Assembly: GCA_964591665.1 (NCBI GenBank) | Contig: CAZQCV010000027.1 | Coordinates: 1 to 6,172 of the forward strand | Length of the DNA stretch: 6,172 nt | From: CAZQCV01 sp964591665 | Lineage (GTDB): Bacteria; Patescibacteriota; Minisyncoccia; Phycocordibacterales; UBA9973 | Direction of reading: 5' to 3' | In this document: positions 4,722 to 6,172 of the stretch, piece after piece | Position numbering within the stretch: the stretch's first letter is position 1 | Layout of the letters: each line of letters begins with the position of its first letter | Position numbers and translations under genes: made by a program | Notes under the pieces: model-generated | What the model was told of the DNA's origin: nothing | Seen by the model: the letters and a program-made list of their open reading frames with translations, nothing else | Databases searched by the model: none

Positions 4722-5288
4722 TTATTTGAGTTTAAAACGTCCTTGTCTCACTATCTCATACTCTCCCGTGTGAGATAGTTTTATAATAGTCGAGGGTGTA
4801 CCTACTTTTCTACCGCCAGCAATATAGCGATCCACCGTGTTACCAAAATATTCTTTTGCTTCACGAATAGTCTCTGCAGGTTTTTCACCTTGTGGATTTG
4901 CAGAAGGTGCCACAAGCGGACCAGTTTTCTCGAGAAACTCTCGGAGTTTCTGGCTTTTCGGTAGACGAAATGCAAGCGCTTCTGTTTGGCGATGCAAATA
5001 TGCAAATTTCTTTGATACACGTGGGATAATCACCGTCACGGGATTTGGCCAGATATGTTCTAGAAATACCTTTTGCTCTTTAGTAAGTTTGATACCAAAA
5101 TTTTTTATTTGGTTAACATGGTCAATCAAAATAATAAAAGGTTTGTTTTCGTCACGACCTTTGATTGTATATATTCGTTCGACTGCTTTTTTTGAAAGGG
5201 CTGAAGCACATATTCCATAGAGTGTATCCGTAGGAAGTACAACTACCCCATCGTGCGCAAGTATGTTTGTCGGAGATTGTTTATTCAT
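4722..5288 (-). CDS. tsaC: TsaC/YrdC-family threonylcarbamoyl-AMP synthase
   Basis: This cytoplasmic enzyme condenses L-threonine, bicarbonate and ATP to threonylcarbamoyl-AMP. That is the first step in making t6A at position 37 of tRNAs reading ANN codons; the TsaB/D/E system then transfers the group. Family motifs are in order: PTDTLYGI (19-26), KGRDENKP (43-50) with the Lys/Arg substrate-binding pair, WPNPVTVI (80-87), RLPKS (108-112), and PSAN (128-131). Near the end come AGGRKVG-PSTI (157-168) and IVRQG. At 188 residues it is the short TsaC/YrdC form, without the extra Sua5 C-terminal domain. WPNP replaces the usual WPGP, a minor change. The gene begins 4 nt after the EEP-family gene and is last in a probable ychF-EEP-tsaC operon. 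No Shine-Dalgarno site is seen. Its last codons contain the terminator hairpin of the convergent gene. Confidence 0.95.
   Translation of the reverse strand: MNKQSPTNILAHDGVVVLPTDTLYGICASALSKKAVERIYTIKGRDENKPFIILIDHVNQIKNFGIKLTKEQKVFLEHIWPNPVTVIIPRVSKKFAYLHRQTEALAFRLPKSQKLREFLEKTGPLVAPSANPQGEKPAETIREAKEYFGNTVDRYIAGGRKVGTPSTIIKLSHTGEYEIVRQGRFKLK
4750..4782 (+). terminator. Intrinsic terminator of the DUF1003-like gene, inside tsaC
   Basis: ACTATCTCATAC (4750-4761), a six-nt loop and GTGTGAGATAGT (4768-4779) form a 12-bp stem with one G-U pair. It is followed by TTT, making a four-T run with the last stem base. It begins 29 nt after the plus-strand stop codon, but lies in the 3' coding part of the convergent tsaC-like gene, over the codons for roughly residues 170-179. 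The T run is short, so efficiency may be moderate. On the minus strand no T run follows the stem. Confidence 0.7.
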
Positions 5289-5292
5289 AAAA

Positions 5293-6111
5293 TTATATTT
5301 TTTCTATGCTTGCAATAATTGCCATATGATCACTCACGGCATCTTGTAATCGCACGTCACTGCAGATATATCCTGACGTAGAAAAGAGTCCGTCAACCAT
5401 ATACTGAAGACCTTTGACCTTGTGGAGCTCTTGGTCGAGACTTGTTTTGTAATGCTTTGGAATATTATCTGTATACTGATCTTGTATCCGCGTAAAAGCG
5501 ACACCACCACGAGGTGCATTAAAATCACCACAAAGTACAAACGGTTCTTGGTCTTTCAAAAATTCTAAAATATGCGTGACTGAAGATTCTTGGTACGTTG
5601 TCGGCAGCCCTTTTGGTGTTACAGGAAAATGTGTCGTAAAGATACGGTAGGTTTTTTCTTTATATATAAATTCAACACCGAGCAACAGATGGTTGAGCGT
5701 GTGCGGTTTAACAGCGGTATCTTCAGAAAACTCAAAGACTGGAATATGATCAGGTGTACCAATATAATACCTCGTGGTAGTTTTTGTTATCGGGAATCTC
5801 GAGAGTATTCCTAGACCGAATAACTTGTTATGAAACACTGGCGGATAGAAAAAAGAATCTTTATATCCCATTGGCACAAAAATGCCTTCATATCCATAAG
5901 TCGTCTTAAAGGATTCAAAATCATCTTCAAAAACCTCTTGGAGACATACGATATCAGCTCGAGTCTTTTTGAGAAGTGTATGTATACGAGAAATATGCTT
6001 GTCACCTTCTATGTTTACGGAAATCAGTTGTATGTTTTTTTTACATAGAGAAAAAAACGTCCACATACACGTCCTAAAAATCGTATAGATACTTTTACTT
6101 CTTGTAACCAT
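5293..6111 (-). CDS. Endonuclease/exonuclease/phosphatase (EEP) family protein
   Basis: The 272-residue protein carries the metal-dependent phosphoesterase signature of the EEP (exonuclease III/DNase I/sphingomyelinase) superfamily. Conserved positions are Asn33 in SVNIEG, Glu59 in LQEV, His161 in TTHFP, Asp196 and Asn198 in CGDFNAP, Asp240 in YMVDGLF, and the terminal SDH (260-262). All catalytic positions appear intact, so it should be an active Mg-dependent phosphodiesterase or phosphatase. The substrate (nucleic acid, nucleotide or lipid) cannot be told from the motifs. The start lies in a TAATG overlap with the upstream ychF-like gene, suggesting translational coupling. This adds about 25 residues, moderately hydrophobic with two Cys (TIFRTCMWTFFSLC), before the first domain strand. 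An alternative ATG is at residue 16 (6066). The protein is the middle member of a compact operon ending in tsaC. Confidence 0.9.
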   Translation of the reverse strand: MVTRSKSIYTIFRTCMWTFFSLCKKNIQLISVNIEGDKHISRIHTLLKKTRADIVCLQEVFEDDFESFKTTYGYEGIFVPMGYKDSFFYPPVFHNKLFGLGILSRFPITKTTTRYYIGTPDHIPVFEFSEDTAVKPHTLNHLLLGVEFIYKEKTYRIFTTHFPVTPKGLPTTYQESSVTHILEFLKDQEPFVLCGDFNAPRGGVAFTRIQDQYTDNIPKHYKTSLDQELHKVKGLQYMVDGLFSTSGYICSDVRLQDAVSDHMAIIASIEKI

Positions 6112-6172
6112 TATATTTTAAACTCAATAACATCTCCATCTTTTACGATGTATTCTTTTCCTTCTGTACGAA
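6111..6172 (-). CDS. ychF: Partial ychF-like GTPase/ATPase gene, C-terminal end only
   Basis: The last 19 residues (RTEGKEYIVKDGDVIEFKI) are readable and then stop at TAA (6113-6111). The gene continues past the right edge of the window. R-x-EGK-x-Y-x-V-x-DGDVI-x-F is the end of the TGS domain that closes YchF/OLA1-type translation-linked NTPases. The match is short but characteristic; another TGS-domain protein is the main alternative. The last A of the stop codon is the first base of the next gene's ATG (TAATG). Confidence 0.75.
   Translation of the reverse strand, partial: RTEGKEYIVKDGDVIEFKI

Overview
The window most likely comes from the genome of an ultrasmall bacterium of the Patescibacteria (CPR, Parcubacteria-like) group. 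The grounds are protein architecture: a DUF5671-type membrane protein with a pseudopilin-like outer domain, a short DUF1003-like membrane protein with a coiled-coil tail, and a membrane-anchored kelch-like propeller. Strong Shine-Dalgarno sites are almost absent, genes are tightly packed, TGA acts as stop, and AT content is moderate. The lineage is inference; no database search was possible.

Layout from left to right. Positions 35-1063 (minus) encode a secreted glycine-rich protein with a Bacteroidota-style N-terminal region. It is transcribed from a near-consensus sigma-70 promoter (1164-1192) through a leader that can fold into a 40-nt structured hairpin (1109-1148). Divergent from it, at 1244-1705 (plus), is a small protein of unknown function with a faint Nudix-like look. 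Its promoter (1198-1225) lies back to back with the first one, so the two -35 boxes form a perfect palindrome. At 1681-1759 two oppositely oriented intrinsic terminators separate this gene from a convergent tRNA-Thr(GGT) gene (1767-1839, minus).

A two-gene minus-strand operon follows, read from 4072 down to 1898: a five-TM DUF5671-like protein, then a membrane-anchored six-bladed kelch-like propeller 6 nt downstream. Divergent from it is the DUF1003-like membrane protein (4140-4721, plus), whose tail is a run of near-identical acidic heptads. Its stop codon directly abuts the stop codon of the convergent tsaC-like gene, and its terminator hairpin lies inside tsaC.

The right end is a compact minus-strand operon, in transcription order: the 3' end of a ychF-like GTPase gene (cut by the window edge), an endonuclease/exonuclease/phosphatase-family protein starting in a TAATG overlap, and the TsaC/YrdC threonylcarbamoyl-AMP synthase. 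TsaC makes the precursor of t6A37, a modification expected on the tRNA-Thr(GGT) in this same window. No mobile element, CRISPR array or phage module is seen. The most unusual structures are the palindromic divergent promoter and the structured leader RNA of the glycine-rich surface protein.
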